A stretch of 64,000 bases of DNA from Sphingomonas phyllosphaerae FA2 (lineage in GTDB: Bacteria > Pseudomonadota > Alphaproteobacteria > Sphingomonadales > Sphingomonadaceae). Both the position numbers and the translations under genes were made by a program. Under the pieces are notes generated by a model. It was not told the DNA's origin. It worked only from the letters and a program-made list of their open reading frames with translations, and made no database searches. Shown piece by piece: positions 10,628 to 18,655 of the stretch (position 1 is the stretch's first letter; every line of letters starts with the position of its first letter). The stretch spans positions 2,537,454 to 2,601,453 of the forward strand of contig NZ_KE386571.1 in the NCBI RefSeq assembly GCF_000427645.1, given 5' to 3'.

Positions 10628-10798
10628 ATGGTCGTTTGCGTCTGCAATGCGATTCGCGAATGTCAGGTCCGCGAGGCGGCACGCGCCGGCGCAACCACCG
10701 CCTGTCAAGCGTATCGCTGCTATGGTCGTCAGGCCAAATGCGGACAATGCGTCGCGTTCGCACGTGAGATCATCGAGCAGGAACGTGCGGCTGCGTAA
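10628..10798 (+). CDS. bfd: Bacterioferritin-associated ferredoxin (Bfd)
   Basis: Small [2Fe-2S] protein of 56 residues that delivers electrons to bacterioferritin so stored iron can be reduced and released. It begins MVVCVCNAI. The cluster ligands Cys4, Cys6, Cys38 and Cys41 follow the Bfd spacing C-x-C-x31-C-x2-C, with the last pair in KCGQC. A strong Shine-Dalgarno (AAGGAG) sits six bases before the ATG. It lies 89 bases upstream of bfr in the same direction. It is short enough to be missed by automated calling with a length cut-off. Confidence 0.93.
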   Translation: MVVCVCNAIRECQVREAARAGATTACQAYRCYGRQAKCGQCVAFAREIIEQERAAA

Positions 10799-10887
10799 CG
10801 CTTTCATCTTCGCACTTCAGAGTTTTCAGGCTTTCTTCGATACACCCGCGCATGTATTCGGCTTCCATTCCATTGGAGGCAGGTACG

Positions 10888-11403
10888 ATGAAGGGTGACC
10901 CGAAAGTCATCGAGTTTTTGAACGAGTCACTCAGGAACGAGCTGACCGCCATCAACCAATATTGGTTGCATTACCGTCTGTTCGACCACTGGGGCGTCTA
11001 CAAGCTCGCCGAGTTCGAACGCCACGAATCCATCGACGAGATGAAGCACGCCGACTGGCTGGCGGAGCGCATCCTGTTTCTTGATGGCCTTCCCAACTTC
11101 CAGCTACTTGGCCGGTTGCGGATCGGCGAGACGGTCGAGGAGATCCTCAAGGCCGATCTGGCGATGGAAATCGAGGCCGTCGCGCAGCTCAAGGCCGCGG
11201 TCGCTTATTGCGAGGAAGTGAAGGACTTCGTCAGCCGCGAACTGTTCGCGCGCATTCTCGCCAGCGAGGAAGAGCATGTCGATACGCTGGAGCGCCAGTT
11301 CGAGATGATCGAGCGGATGGGCATCCACAATTACATCCAGCTCAATTCGATCAGCGAGCATGACAAGCCGGAGAGCGGCGCGGCACCCTATCTGAAAGGG
11401 TAA
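10888..11403 (+). CDS. bfr: Bacterioferritin (haem-containing iron storage protein)
   Basis: Forms the 24-subunit cage that oxidises Fe(II) and stores ferric mineral in the cytoplasm. All ferroxidase ligands are present at family numbering: Glu18, Glu51, His54, Glu94, Glu127 and His130. The haem-ligating Met52 sits in DEMKHAD. It has 171 residues, slightly longer than the usual 158-160 because of a C-terminal tail. The ATG at 10888 gives the canonical MKGDPKVIEFLN start and has GGAGG upstream; the in-frame ATG at 10852 is less likely. It follows bfd and probably shares its transcript. Confidence 0.97.
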   Translation: MKGDPKVIEFLNESLRNELTAINQYWLHYRLFDHWGVYKLAEFERHESIDEMKHADWLAERILFLDGLPNFQLLGRLRIGETVEEILKADLAMEIEAVAQLKAAVAYCEEVKDFVSRELFARILASEEEHVDTLERQFEMIERMGIHNYIQLNSISEHDKPESGAAPYLKG

Positions 11404-11407
11404 CGCG

Positions 11408-11436
11408 GGACGGCGGCGGGTTCTGCCCCGCCGTCC
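11408..11436 (+). terminator. Hairpin after bfr
   Basis: A 9-bp GC stem (11408-11416 with 11428-11436) begins four bases after the bfr stop codon. There is no U-tract, so it could act as a factor-assisted terminator or as mRNA end protection. Confidence 0.45.
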
Positions 11437-11496
11437 TACCTCCGTGCCCGAACCTGATGCGGGATGGTGAGAGAAGCCTTGTCGCCAGCACACCGA

Positions 11497-11564
11497 CCGT
11501 TCGTGCTGAGCTTGTCGAAGTACGTGGCCAGCGGCGCACCTTTCGACAAGCTCGGGGCAAACGG
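11497..11564. repeat. REP-like inverted repeat, family C
   Basis: The left arm is TTCGTGCTGAGCTTGTCGAA and the right arm TTCGACAAGCTCGGGGC; the shared core GAGCTTGTCGAA is exactly complementary between arms. It lies in the convergent gap between bfr and the HPt gene. This core is a familiar intergenic repeat in sphingomonads. Only one copy is seen here. Confidence 0.75.
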
Positions 11565-11599
11565 TAGATTATAGCCACCGGCGGGCGGAATGCCGTTCT

Positions 11600-12082
11600 T
11601 CAGCCGATCTTACGTCCGAAACCGCCCGGGCCACGCGGACGCACTGGCGGTACAAAAGCCGGTGCGGCAGGTGCCGGCGGCGCAACCGCCACCGATGCCG
11701 GTGCCGCTGCTACCGTCACCCCCGCCTCACGCTCCAGCAGGCCCAGCGTCTGCAACAGAACCGGGCGCAGCGCGACGACATCCTCGATCGCGCCCTCGGG
11801 CGAATCATGATGCTCGATGCACAGCCGTGCGTGATCCTCGATCTTCTCTGCAATCGCCGCCAGCGCCAAGGCGCCGAACTGCCGCGCCTCGCCTTTCAGC
11901 GTGTGCGCCGGGATGACCATCGCCACCGCGTTGGCCTTGCGCACCGCCTCTTCCAGCGCGGTGAGCGACTTGATGCCATCTTCCCGAAAATAACCGAGGA
12001 TGCGGGCGAAATCGGTACCCAGCTCGGCCTTGGCACGCGCCAGCGCCGGACCATCGACCAGATTGCTCGTTTCCACCGACAC
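11600..12082 (-). CDS. HPt (histidine phosphotransfer) domain protein
   Basis: A 160-residue protein whose N-terminal two thirds is a helical HPt domain. The phosphoacceptor His60 lies in PAHTLKGEARQFG, the H-x-LKG-x5-G motif of phosphorelay intermediates. The C-terminal 40 residues are an Ala/Pro/Val linker ending in a Gly/Arg-rich tail, unusual for an HPt. No kinase or receiver gene is adjacent, so partners are unknown. A GTG at 12082 is preferred because GGGAG lies six bases before it and the protein then begins MSVETSNLV; a GTG at 12109 would add nine residues. Confidence 0.8.
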   Translation of the reverse strand: MSVETSNLVDGPALARAKAELGTDFARILGYFREDGIKSLTALEEAVRKANAVAMVIPAHTLKGEARQFGALALAAIAEKIEDHARLCIEHHDSPEGAIEDVVALRPVLLQTLGLLEREAGVTVAAAPASVAVAPPAPAAPAFVPPVRPRGPGGFGRKIG

Positions 12083-12156
12083 CTTCGTCTCCCGCCGCCC
12101 TCCGGACACCTGGGTCCGGGGATAAAGGCGATCGGTAAACGGCCGGTAAGCGCGCC

Positions 12157-13521
12157 TTACTTGCCGAACGGATTTTTCGGAGCGCGTAGCATCAGCCGCA
12201 CCGGCACCGCGCCGAACCCCAATTCGCGGCGGATGCCGTTAATGAGGTAGCGCTGATAGCTCATCGGCAATTCGTCGACGCGCGTGCCGAACAGCACGAA
12301 ACCCGGCGGTCGCGTCTTCGCCTGCGTCAAATAGCGCAGCTTGATCCGCTTGCCACCCGGTGCCGGAGGCGGGTTGGCTTCGATCGCGCGCTCGAACCAG
12401 CGGTTCAGCTCACCGGTACCTACCCGCCGCGACCATGCCTCGCGCGTCTCGAACGCGGCCGCGATCAGCTGGTCTATGCCCTTGCCGGTCGCCGCGGAGA
12501 CCGCGAGCAGTGGCACGCCCTTGACCTGCGCCAGCCCCTCGTCGAGCGCCTTCTTGACGCCGTTGAACAAGCTGGAGGCGTTCTCCGCCACGTCCCATTT
12601 GTTGAGCGCAATCACCAGCGCGCGGCCTTCCTCAAGCACGCGGTCGGCGATGCGCAGGTCCTGCGCCTCCAGCCCCAGCGTCGCGTCGAGCAGCAGCACC
12701 ACGACCTCGGCAAAGTCGACCGCGTGCAGCGCATCGGCGACCGAAAGCTTTTCCAGCTTGTCCTGCACCTTGGCACGCTTGCGCATCCCGGCGGTGTCGA
12801 TCAGCCGCACCTGGCGGGGGCCGTCGGGCCCCTCCCACATCCAGTCGATCGCGATCGAATCGCGCGTGATCCCGGCTTCGGGCCCCGTGATCATCCGGTC
12901 CTCGCCCAGCATCCTGTTGACCAGCGTCGACTTGCCCGCATTCGGCCGCCCGACGATCGCCAGCTTGAGCGGCGCGTCGGGGCTTTCGAGGTCATAGGGT
13001 TCCTCGGGCTCCGGCTGGAGCGGGTCGAGATGCGGCAGCAGCGCCTCGAACAGCTCGACGATCCCCTCGCCATGCTCGGCGGAAAAGGCGACCGGGTCGC
13101 CAAAGCCGAGCGCCATCGCCTCATAGAAGCCGCCGTCGCCCGCGCGCCCCTCGGCCTTGTTGGCCAGCAGCACGATCGGCGTGTCGGACCCGCGCAGCCA
13201 ACGCGCGATTTCCTCATCGAGCGGTACGATGCCGGCGCGCGAATCGATCACGAACAGCGCGACGTCGGCGGCATCGACCGCGGCCTGCGTCTGCTGGCGC
13301 ATCCGACCGGGCAGCGTGTTGGGGTCTTCGTCCTCGTAACCGGCGGTGTCGATGATGCGGAAGTCGAGCCCGAGCAGATGCGCATCGCCTTCGCGCCGGT
13401 CACGCGTTACGCCGGGACGGTCGTCGACCAGCGCGAGCTTCTTGCCGACGAGGCGATTGAACAGCGTCGACTTGCCGACGTTGGGGCGGCCGACGATCGC
13501 GACGGTGGGAAGACGGGACAT
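12157..13521 (-). CDS. der: Ribosome biogenesis GTPase Der (EngA)
   Basis: Essential tandem GTPase needed for 50S subunit maturation. The two G domains are seen from GRPNVGKST (residues 11-19) and GRPNAGKST (191-199). Each has DTAG switch II and NKxD/NKAE specificity motifs (NKAE near 121, NKWD near 306). A KH-like C-terminal domain ends LRAPKNPFGK. Length (454 aa) is standard. It is downstream of bamB in the same direction, the common alphaproteobacterial yfgM-bamB-der order. Confidence 0.98.
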   Translation of the reverse strand: MSRLPTVAIVGRPNVGKSTLFNRLVGKKLALVDDRPGVTRDRREGDAHLLGLDFRIIDTAGYEDEDPNTLPGRMRQQTQAAVDAADVALFVIDSRAGIVPLDEEIARWLRGSDTPIVLLANKAEGRAGDGGFYEAMALGFGDPVAFSAEHGEGIVELFEALLPHLDPLQPEPEEPYDLESPDAPLKLAIVGRPNAGKSTLVNRMLGEDRMITGPEAGITRDSIAIDWMWEGPDGPRQVRLIDTAGMRKRAKVQDKLEKLSVADALHAVDFAEVVVLLLDATLGLEAQDLRIADRVLEEGRALVIALNKWDVAENASSLFNGVKKALDEGLAQVKGVPLLAVSAATGKGIDQLIAAAFETREAWSRRVGTGELNRWFERAIEANPPPAPGGKRIKLRYLTQAKTRPPGFVLFGTRVDELPMSYQRYLINGIRRELGFGAVPVRLMLRAPKNPFGK

Positions 13522-13598
13522 GCGGGTGACCTAAAGACTTATCGGCGTGCGCGATAGGGGCGGGCGGCGTGAGGCACATCAAAGGCCTCAGACCGGCG

Positions 13599-13681
13599 CG
13601 TCGCCCCGTGCTTGACCCGGGGCCCCGCTTCTTCCCTGCCTGAGAGGGAAAGCGGGGCCCCGGATCAAGTCCGGGGCGACG
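13599..13681. repeat. REP-like paired inverted repeat, family D
   Basis: Left arm 13599-13630 (CGTCGCCCCGTGCTTGACCC, then GGGGCCCCGCTT) is nearly the exact complement of right arm 13650-13681, with a 19-base loop. It lies between bamB and der and could form a very stable hairpin in the bamB-der transcript. A related copy is at 55770-55877. Confidence 0.85.
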
Positions 13682-13702
13682 AAAACTATTCGGGTTGCCG
13701 AC

Positions 13703-15028
13703 TTAACGCCAGGCGGTGATCACGCCCTTTTCATCGAGCGTGTAGAGCGTCTGGTTCGCGATGATCGGCGCCATCGAGAATTGGTCGCCCGCTTCGATCG
13801 TCGTCTGGACGCTGCCGTCGGTCACCGAGGTGCCGACCAGTTCGCCGCGCGAGTTGGTAAGCCACAATTTGTCGCCCGCCAGCACCGGCCCGAACCAGTT
13901 GTAGGGATCGTTGCGCTTTTCCTCGTTCTTGAAGGCGCGCAACTGGCTCACCCAGCGCAGCTTGCCGTTGGCGCGCGAGAGGCAGACCAAACGCGCATCG
14001 TCGGTGACGAGGAAGATCCACTCGCCCGCGACCCACGGGGTCGAGATGCCGGCGAGGTTCTGCTCCCACATCCGCTGCCCGGTTGCGATCTCCAGCGCGA
14101 CCATCCGGCCGCCCTCGCCGATCGAATAGACGCGGCCATCGTCAATCACCGGATCGGCGTCGATATCGGCAAGGCTCGACACCGAGGTGGTGATCGAGGT
14201 GCGCGACAGCGCGTCCTGCCACAACGTCCGGCCGTTTTCGTAGCGATAGGCGTTCAGCTCGCCGCTCGAAAAACCCGCGATGACCGTGCCCGAGCTGGCG
14301 GCCGGGGCGGCGACGCCGAACACGCCCTGCGTCTCGAGACTCGCCGACTGCGTCCAGACGACCTTGCCGTCGCCCTGATCGAGCGCGAAGATCTGATTGT
14401 CCTGGCTCAGCACATAGACCTGACCGTTGGCGACGGTCGGTGCGCCGCGCAGCGGACCGCCCGGCTTCGCACGCCATACCACCGCACCATCGGCCGCGTT
14501 GACCGCGACGACATCGCCCAGGCCATCGGTGGCGTACAGCTTGCCCTCGTCATAGCTGACACCGCCGCCGAACCGCGCGCTCTTGTTCTCCTCGGTTTCA
14601 GTCAGCGCGCGCGTCCACAGCTTCGTTCCGGTGTCGGCGGCGAAGGCGTGCAGCGTCGCATCGACATCGACGACGAACAACTTGTTCTCGGCGACGACCG
14701 GCCCGGCGGCGAGCCGCGCGCGATTGTTGCCGCCGTTGATCTGCGCGGTCCATGCCTTCGCCGGGGTCGCCGAGGCGAGCAGCAGATTGCCCATCGACTT
14801 GGCGGCATTGCCGCCCGGCTGCGTCCAGGCGTCGTTAGCGACACCGACCGGCAACGTGACCGGCACGTTCTCCAGCCCCTTGTCGACGGTCGCCTGATTC
14901 TCCGACATCAGGATCGGGACACGCTGCCCCACGGTCGGGGTCTTCTTGGGCGCGCCCTTGAAGATGCCGCAGCCGCTCAGCCCCACCAGCGCGGCGAGCG
15001 CCAGGCCGGTCGCCACCCGTGTCGTCAT
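13703..15028 (-). CDS. bamB: Outer membrane assembly lipoprotein BamB (beta-propeller)
   Basis: Periplasmic lipoprotein scaffold of the BAM complex that inserts beta-barrel proteins in the outer membrane. The signal peptide ends in VGLSGC (Cys20). PQQ-like repeats of the eight-bladed propeller follow, for example NKLFVVDVDATLHAFAADTG and GQVYVLSQDNQIFALDQGDG, each with the Y/V-x-LD-x-x-TG rhythm. Its ATG overlaps the stop of the upstream TPR gene (ATGA), and der follows. Length (441 aa) is typical for alphaproteobacterial BamB. Confidence 0.94.
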   Translation of the reverse strand: MTTRVATGLALAALVGLSGCGIFKGAPKKTPTVGQRVPILMSENQATVDKGLENVPVTLPVGVANDAWTQPGGNAAKSMGNLLLASATPAKAWTAQINGGNNRARLAAGPVVAENKLFVVDVDATLHAFAADTGTKLWTRALTETEENKSARFGGGVSYDEGKLYATDGLGDVVAVNAADGAVVWRAKPGGPLRGAPTVANGQVYVLSQDNQIFALDQGDGKVVWTQSASLETQGVFGVAAPAASSGTVIAGFSSGELNAYRYENGRTLWQDALSRTSITTSVSSLADIDADPVIDDGRVYSIGEGGRMVALEIATGQRMWEQNLAGISTPWVAGEWIFLVTDDARLVCLSRANGKLRWVSQLRAFKNEEKRNDPYNWFGPVLAGDKLWLTNSRGELVGTSVTDGSVQTTIEAGDQFSMAPIIANQTLYTLDEKGVITAWR

Positions 15029-15762
15029 CGCGTCGTGCTACCTTCGTTCTTGGCCGGCGCAGCGGCACCGGCGGCCGTCGGCGACGCAGGCGTCGCCTTT
15101 TCGTCCAATACGCCCGCCATCTGAACCGCACGTTGACGCAGCGAGGACGGCACCTGCGTGTCGGCGGCGATCCGCGCGAACACCTGTCCGGCCAGGTCGC
15201 GACGCCCCTGTTGCAGATAGGCGGCGGCCATCAGCTCGCCCGCGCTGCCCAGCCACGGATTGCCCGCGACCGCCAGCGGGCGCATCCGCTCCGCCACGAC
15301 TTCGGGCTTCAGCGTGTCGAACTCGGCGCTGGTCTGGCGGATCAGCGCGAGATCGCGGAACGGCTGCGCCACGGACGTATCCTGCGCGACGCTGGCGAAC
15401 TTGGCCGCCGCGCCCTTCAGATCGTTCTTCTGCAGCAGCACATCGGCCTGCGTCAAGGTCGCCAGCACGCGATAACCGTCGCGCTTCGACTGCGTCAGCG
15501 TCGCCAGCGTGTCGCTCGCCGACTTGGTGTCATTGGCGGCAAGCGCATCATAGGCGGTCTGCAACTGCTCGCCCTCGCGCCCGGCGGCCTGTTCCTGACG
15601 ATGCTGCCAGAACAGATACGCGCCGAACGCCGCGAGCGCGATCACGACGGCGGCGATCAGCGCGACGCCATAGCGACGCCAGACGTGCAATGCCTGATCG
15701 CGACGCAGCTCGTCGTCGACCTCACGCAGGAACGCTTCATTGTTTTGGGGCGTCAGGGCCAC
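15025..15762 (-). CDS. YfgM-like membrane-anchored TPR protein
   Basis: A 245-residue protein with an N-terminal cytoplasmic segment, one transmembrane helix (about residues 32-52, VALIAAVVIALAAFGAYLFW), and a periplasmic helical tail with TPR-like repeats rich in Ala, Leu and Gln. It matches the YfgM/DUF2133 family, which in other bacteria links the Sec translocon to periplasmic chaperones. It starts with GTG at 15762 (MALTPQNNEAF) and is coupled to bamB by an ATGA overlap. The tail ends in a low-complexity Ala/Thr stretch. Confidence 0.85.
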   Translation of the reverse strand: MALTPQNNEAFLREVDDELRRDQALHVWRRYGVALIAAVVIALAAFGAYLFWQHRQEQAAGREGEQLQTAYDALAANDTKSASDTLATLTQSKRDGYRVLATLTQADVLLQKNDLKGAAAKFASVAQDTSVAQPFRDLALIRQTSAEFDTLKPEVVAERMRPLAVAGNPWLGSAGELMAAAYLQQGRRDLAGQVFARIAADTQVPSSLRQRAVQMAGVLDEKATPASPTAAGAAAPAKNEGSTTR

Positions 15763-15831
15763 CGAATACTCCGGGCTTCACGGAAAAACGCCCGGCGTGT
15801 AGCGGTTCGCCGGGATAAACGGAAGGCCCGC

Positions 15832-16710
15832 CTAGTCCTTGGGCGGATACAGCTGCTCCGGACCGGGAAAGGCGCGCGAGCGGACTTCGGCGGCGTACTG
15901 CTCCGCGCGTTCGGCGACGAAGCTCGCCATGTCGCCATAACGCTTCACGAAACGCGGCGTGCGCTCGAACAACCCCAGCATGTCCTCGGCGACCAGCACC
16001 TGCCCGTCGCAGGCCGCCGACGCACCGATGCCGATCGTCGGAATGTCGATCGTACGCGTGATCTCGACCGCGATCGGCTCGACCACGCCCTCGATCACCA
16101 GCGCGAACGCGCCCGCCTCCGCGACCGCGCGTGCATCCGCGACGATCTTGCGCGCCTCCGCCGGGCTGCGCCCGCGCGCGCCATAGCCGCCCAGCGCATT
16201 CACCGCCTGCGGGGTGAGTCCGATATGGCCGACCACGGGAATGCCGCGCTCCGCCAGGAACTGCACGGTGGAAGCCATCGCGATCCCGCCCTCCAGCTTC
16301 ACCGCCGCCGCGCCGGTCTGCTTCATCAACAGCGCCGCGCTTTCGAACGCCTGCGCGGGCGACGCCTCGTAGCTGCCGAACGGCATGTCGATCACCACCG
16401 TCGCATGATGGCTGCCGCGCACCACCGCCGCGCCATGCGCCGCCATCATCTCCAGCGTGACCGGCACCGTCGAGGGCAAGCCGTAGATCACCTGCCCCAG
16501 ACTGTCGCCGACCAGCAGCATGTCGCAATGCGGGTCCATCAGCTGCGCCATCCGCACCGTATAGGCGGTCAGCATCACGAGCGGTTCGCCCTTGCCCGCA
16601 GCGATCGCCGCCTTGCGCGCGCGGATCGCCGGGACGGTCAGCCGCTTCATCGGCGCGGCGACCGGAGTCGCTCGGCTGGTGGCGGTGTCGATGGTGAAGG
16701 TCGTGGACAT
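15832..16710 (-). CDS. panB: 3-methyl-2-oxobutanoate hydroxymethyltransferase
   Basis: First committed enzyme of pantothenate synthesis: transfers a hydroxymethyl group from methylene-THF to alpha-ketoisovalerate to make ketopantoate. It is a cytoplasmic TIM-barrel protein. Conserved Mg2+/substrate segments are visible: [33 protein letters not shown] and the catalytic Glu in LVIEGVVE. The 292-residue length includes a 20-residue N-terminal extension before MKRLTVPAI; the ATG at 16710 is used, and an internal start at the second Met would also give a complete enzyme. panC is not in the window; coaX, a later step to CoA, is at 24203. Confidence 0.96.
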   Translation of the reverse strand: MSTTFTIDTATSRATPVAAPMKRLTVPAIRARKAAIAAGKGEPLVMLTAYTVRMAQLMDPHCDMLLVGDSLGQVIYGLPSTVPVTLEMMAAHGAAVVRGSHHATVVIDMPFGSYEASPAQAFESAALLMKQTGAAAVKLEGGIAMASTVQFLAERGIPVVGHIGLTPQAVNALGGYGARGRSPAEARKIVADARAVAEAGAFALVIEGVVEPIAVEITRTIDIPTIGIGASAACDGQVLVAEDMLGLFERTPRFVKRYGDMASFVAERAEQYAAEVRSRAFPGPEQLYPPKD

Positions 16711-16733
16711 CGCGCCCTGCTACGCCACGCGCG

Positions 16734-17171
16734 TCAAACGATCCAGCCGCGTCGACGCGCGACATGCGCCAGATGCAGCGCCAGCGCGCCGATCGCCAGG
16801 ATCAGCAGCGGAAAATAGAGCACATACGGCCCCTTCACCGCGATGATGTCGGTCATCGCGAACATCCAGCCGAACTGGATCATCACCGCCACCAGCGAGA
16901 CGGTCAGCAACGCGACCGCAAATCGGGTCCGCACCAGCAACGCCAAGGCGCCGAGCAACATCGTGCCGGTCGCGATCGCGTAATCGGCCCGGTACCAGAG
17001 CGGGAGTTGCGCGAACAACGCGCGGTCATAATCGCTGGCCGCCCCCATCGCGTCCGCGCCGTCGCGCAGCTGGCTGATGCACGCGGCGACGCCCATAATG
17101 CCCCACAGCACCAGCACCGCCGCAGCGGCATAGAACCACCAGGGTGCGCGCGTCTTACCTTCGCCTTGCAT
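16734..17171 (-). CDS. Hypothetical four-helix membrane protein
   Basis: A 145-residue protein with four hydrophobic helices (approximately residues 11-32, 62-81, 84-105 and 112-136). There is a basic N-terminus and an acidic, helical loop between helices 1 and 2 (RDGADAMGAASDYDR). Similar short proteins occur across sphingomonads without an assigned function. It lies three bases downstream of the Crp/Fnr regulator gene in the same direction, so it is probably cotranscribed with it. Confidence 0.65.
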   Translation of the reverse strand: MQGEGKTRAPWWFYAAAAVLVLWGIMGVAACISQLRDGADAMGAASDYDRALFAQLPLWYRADYAIATGTMLLGALALLVRTRFAVALLTVSLVAVMIQFGWMFAMTDIIAVKGPYVLYFPLLILAIGALALHLAHVARRRGWIV

Positions 17172-17174
17172 GGC

Positions 17175-17915
17175 TCACCGCATAGCAACCAGGTGGTCGG
17201 CCGACGACACATAATCCGCCATCCGCGCCAGTTCGGCGGGCAGCAGCAGCGTGACCACCCGCCCCTCCAGTTCGATCAGCTGCTGTTGCCGCATCATCTG
17301 CAGCGTACGGTTGACGTGCACACTGGTCAGCCCGAGCGTGTCGGCCAACATCTCCTGCGTCAGTGGCATCTTGAAGTGCGTGTCGCTCGCCAACCCGACG
17401 CAGCGCAGTCGGTCGCGCAATTCCAGCAGCAGATGAGCGAATCGCTCGATCGCGACCTGTCGCCCAAGCCGCGCGGTAGCGTCGAGCAGATGATGCACCG
17501 TCGTCATCGCATGCCGTCGCAGCGCCGCGTCAAGCGACGCGCCATCGGGCAACCATGTGCCGTCGAGGTCGATTAGCGTCACCGGCGTCAGCGCGACGAT
17601 CGTCGCCGGATAGGCCGCGTCGCGCTCCAGCGGCAGCGGATCGCCCGGCAGCAGCAGATGCTGGATCTGCCGTCGGCCATCGGCGAAATGGCGGACCAGC
17701 GCCGCCCAGCCGGCCCGCATCGTCCAGATGCCCGCGACCGCCTCCCCCTCGTGCACGATCTCGCGGCGCGAGCGGACCACGCGCGGCGCGAATCGACGGT
17801 GGGTCAGGCCGATCGACGCCGACAGCCCCGGTGCGAGCTGCTCAAGCCGGCGGTGCACCGGATCGTGGCGATCGATCGTCACGCGCGGCGGAGTCGGGCC
17901 AGCCGACGTGCTCAT
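17175..17915 (-). CDS. Crp/Fnr-family transcriptional regulator
   Basis: A 246-residue regulator with an N-terminal cyclic-nucleotide-binding-like beta-roll (about residues 40-130) and a C-terminal winged helix. The recognition region is LTQEMLADTLGLTSVHVNRTL. The Fe-S cysteines of FNR are absent, and the full cAMP-binding motif of CRP is not seen, so the ligand is unknown. The ATG at 17915 (MSTSAGPTPPRV) is preferred; in-frame upstream codons extend into the tRNA-flanking spacer and look non-coding. Such regulators are numerous in sphingomonads. Confidence 0.85.
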   Translation of the reverse strand: MSTSAGPTPPRVTIDRHDPVHRRLEQLAPGLSASIGLTHRRFAPRVVRSRREIVHEGEAVAGIWTMRAGWAALVRHFADGRRQIQHLLLPGDPLPLERDAAYPATIVALTPVTLIDLDGTWLPDGASLDAALRRHAMTTVHHLLDATARLGRQVAIERFAHLLLELRDRLRCVGLASDTHFKMPLTQEMLADTLGLTSVHVNRTLQMMRQQQLIELEGRVVTLLLPAELARMADYVSSADHLVAMR

Positions 17916-18098
17916 GGCGGCGGGCGCGAATGATCCGCGCGGCAGGAGACAACGGCTTTGGCGGATGACGCCATCTGACCTCCACGCGCCGGAGGTGCGG
18001 GAGCCGGGTCGGAATCCCGGAGTCGCGCCGAACGGAGCGACGCCCATCGTACCAGCCGCGCAGCGGCGAAGGAACGGAAATCATTGAATTGTAACGAT

Positions 18099-18175
18099 TG
18101 GTCGGGGCGACAGGATTCGAACCTGCGACCCCCACACCCCCAGTGTGATGCGCTACCAGGCTGCGCTACGCCCCG
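18099..18175 (-). tRNA. tRNA-Pro (anticodon GGG)
   Basis: A 77-base cloverleaf on the minus strand with acceptor stem CGGGGCG/CGCCCCG and an encoded 3' ACCA. The D-loop is CAGCCTGGTAGCG, the anticodon loop CTGGGGG gives anticodon GGG, and the T-arm contains GGTTCGAATCC. The anticodon stem includes one terminal U-G pair. Confidence 0.97.
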
Positions 18176-18187
18176 ACCGAGGGGGGG

Positions 18188-18216
18188 CCTCTACGCCCGG
18201 TCGCGACACGATGCAA
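18188..18216 (-). promoter_or_regulatory. Candidate sigma-70 promoter for tRNA-Pro
   Basis: On the minus strand TTGCAT (18211-18216) and TAGAGG (18188-18193) are separated by 17 bases. The predicted start is a few bases upstream of the tRNA 5' end. Position and spacing are good; the -10 match is moderate. Confidence 0.4.
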
Positions 18217-18315
18217 GCGGGTTGGCCGCATGTTGCGCGCGACGCGCCGCAATGATAGCGGCAGCGACTTCGCGCGGCCGTCTCCCGGCCGCCCAACGGT
18301 CATGCACGGAAACCG

Positions 18316-18654
18316 ATGCTCATCTCTCCCGCTTATGCGCAGACCGCCAGCGGCGCCGCCCAGGGCGGCGGCCTCGCCGGCTTCATCAGCCTCGCGCCGC
18401 TGCTCCTCGTCTTCGTCGTCTTCTACTTCCTGATGATCCGCCCGCAGCAGCGCCGCATGAAGTCGCTCCAGTCCGCGGTCGCGGGCGTGAAGAAGGGCGA
18501 CACGGTCGTCACCGCCGGCGGACTGATCGGCAAGGTCACCCGTGTGGAGGACGACGCCGTCGAGGTGGAGATCGCGCCGAATACCCGCGTGCGCGTCGTC
18601 AAGGCGACGCTCGCCGAGGTTACGCCGCTCGGCGGCAAGCCGGCAAACGACTGA
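18316..18654 (+). CDS. yajC: Sec translocase accessory subunit YajC
   Basis: Small inner-membrane protein of 112 residues that associates with SecDF. It has one transmembrane helix (about residues 24-41, FISLAPLLLVFVVFYFLM) followed by the family motif IRPQQRRMK and a small basic cytoplasmic domain (GDTVVTAGGLIGKV). The secD start codon follows its stop after one base. Yajc-secD-secF is a conserved operon order. Confidence 0.97.
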   Translation: MLISPAYAQTASGAAQGGGLAGFISLAPLLLVFVVFYFLMIRPQQRRMKSLQSAVAGVKKGDTVVTAGGLIGKVTRVEDDAVEVEIAPNTRVRVVKATLAEVTPLGGKPAND

Positions 18655-18655
18655 C

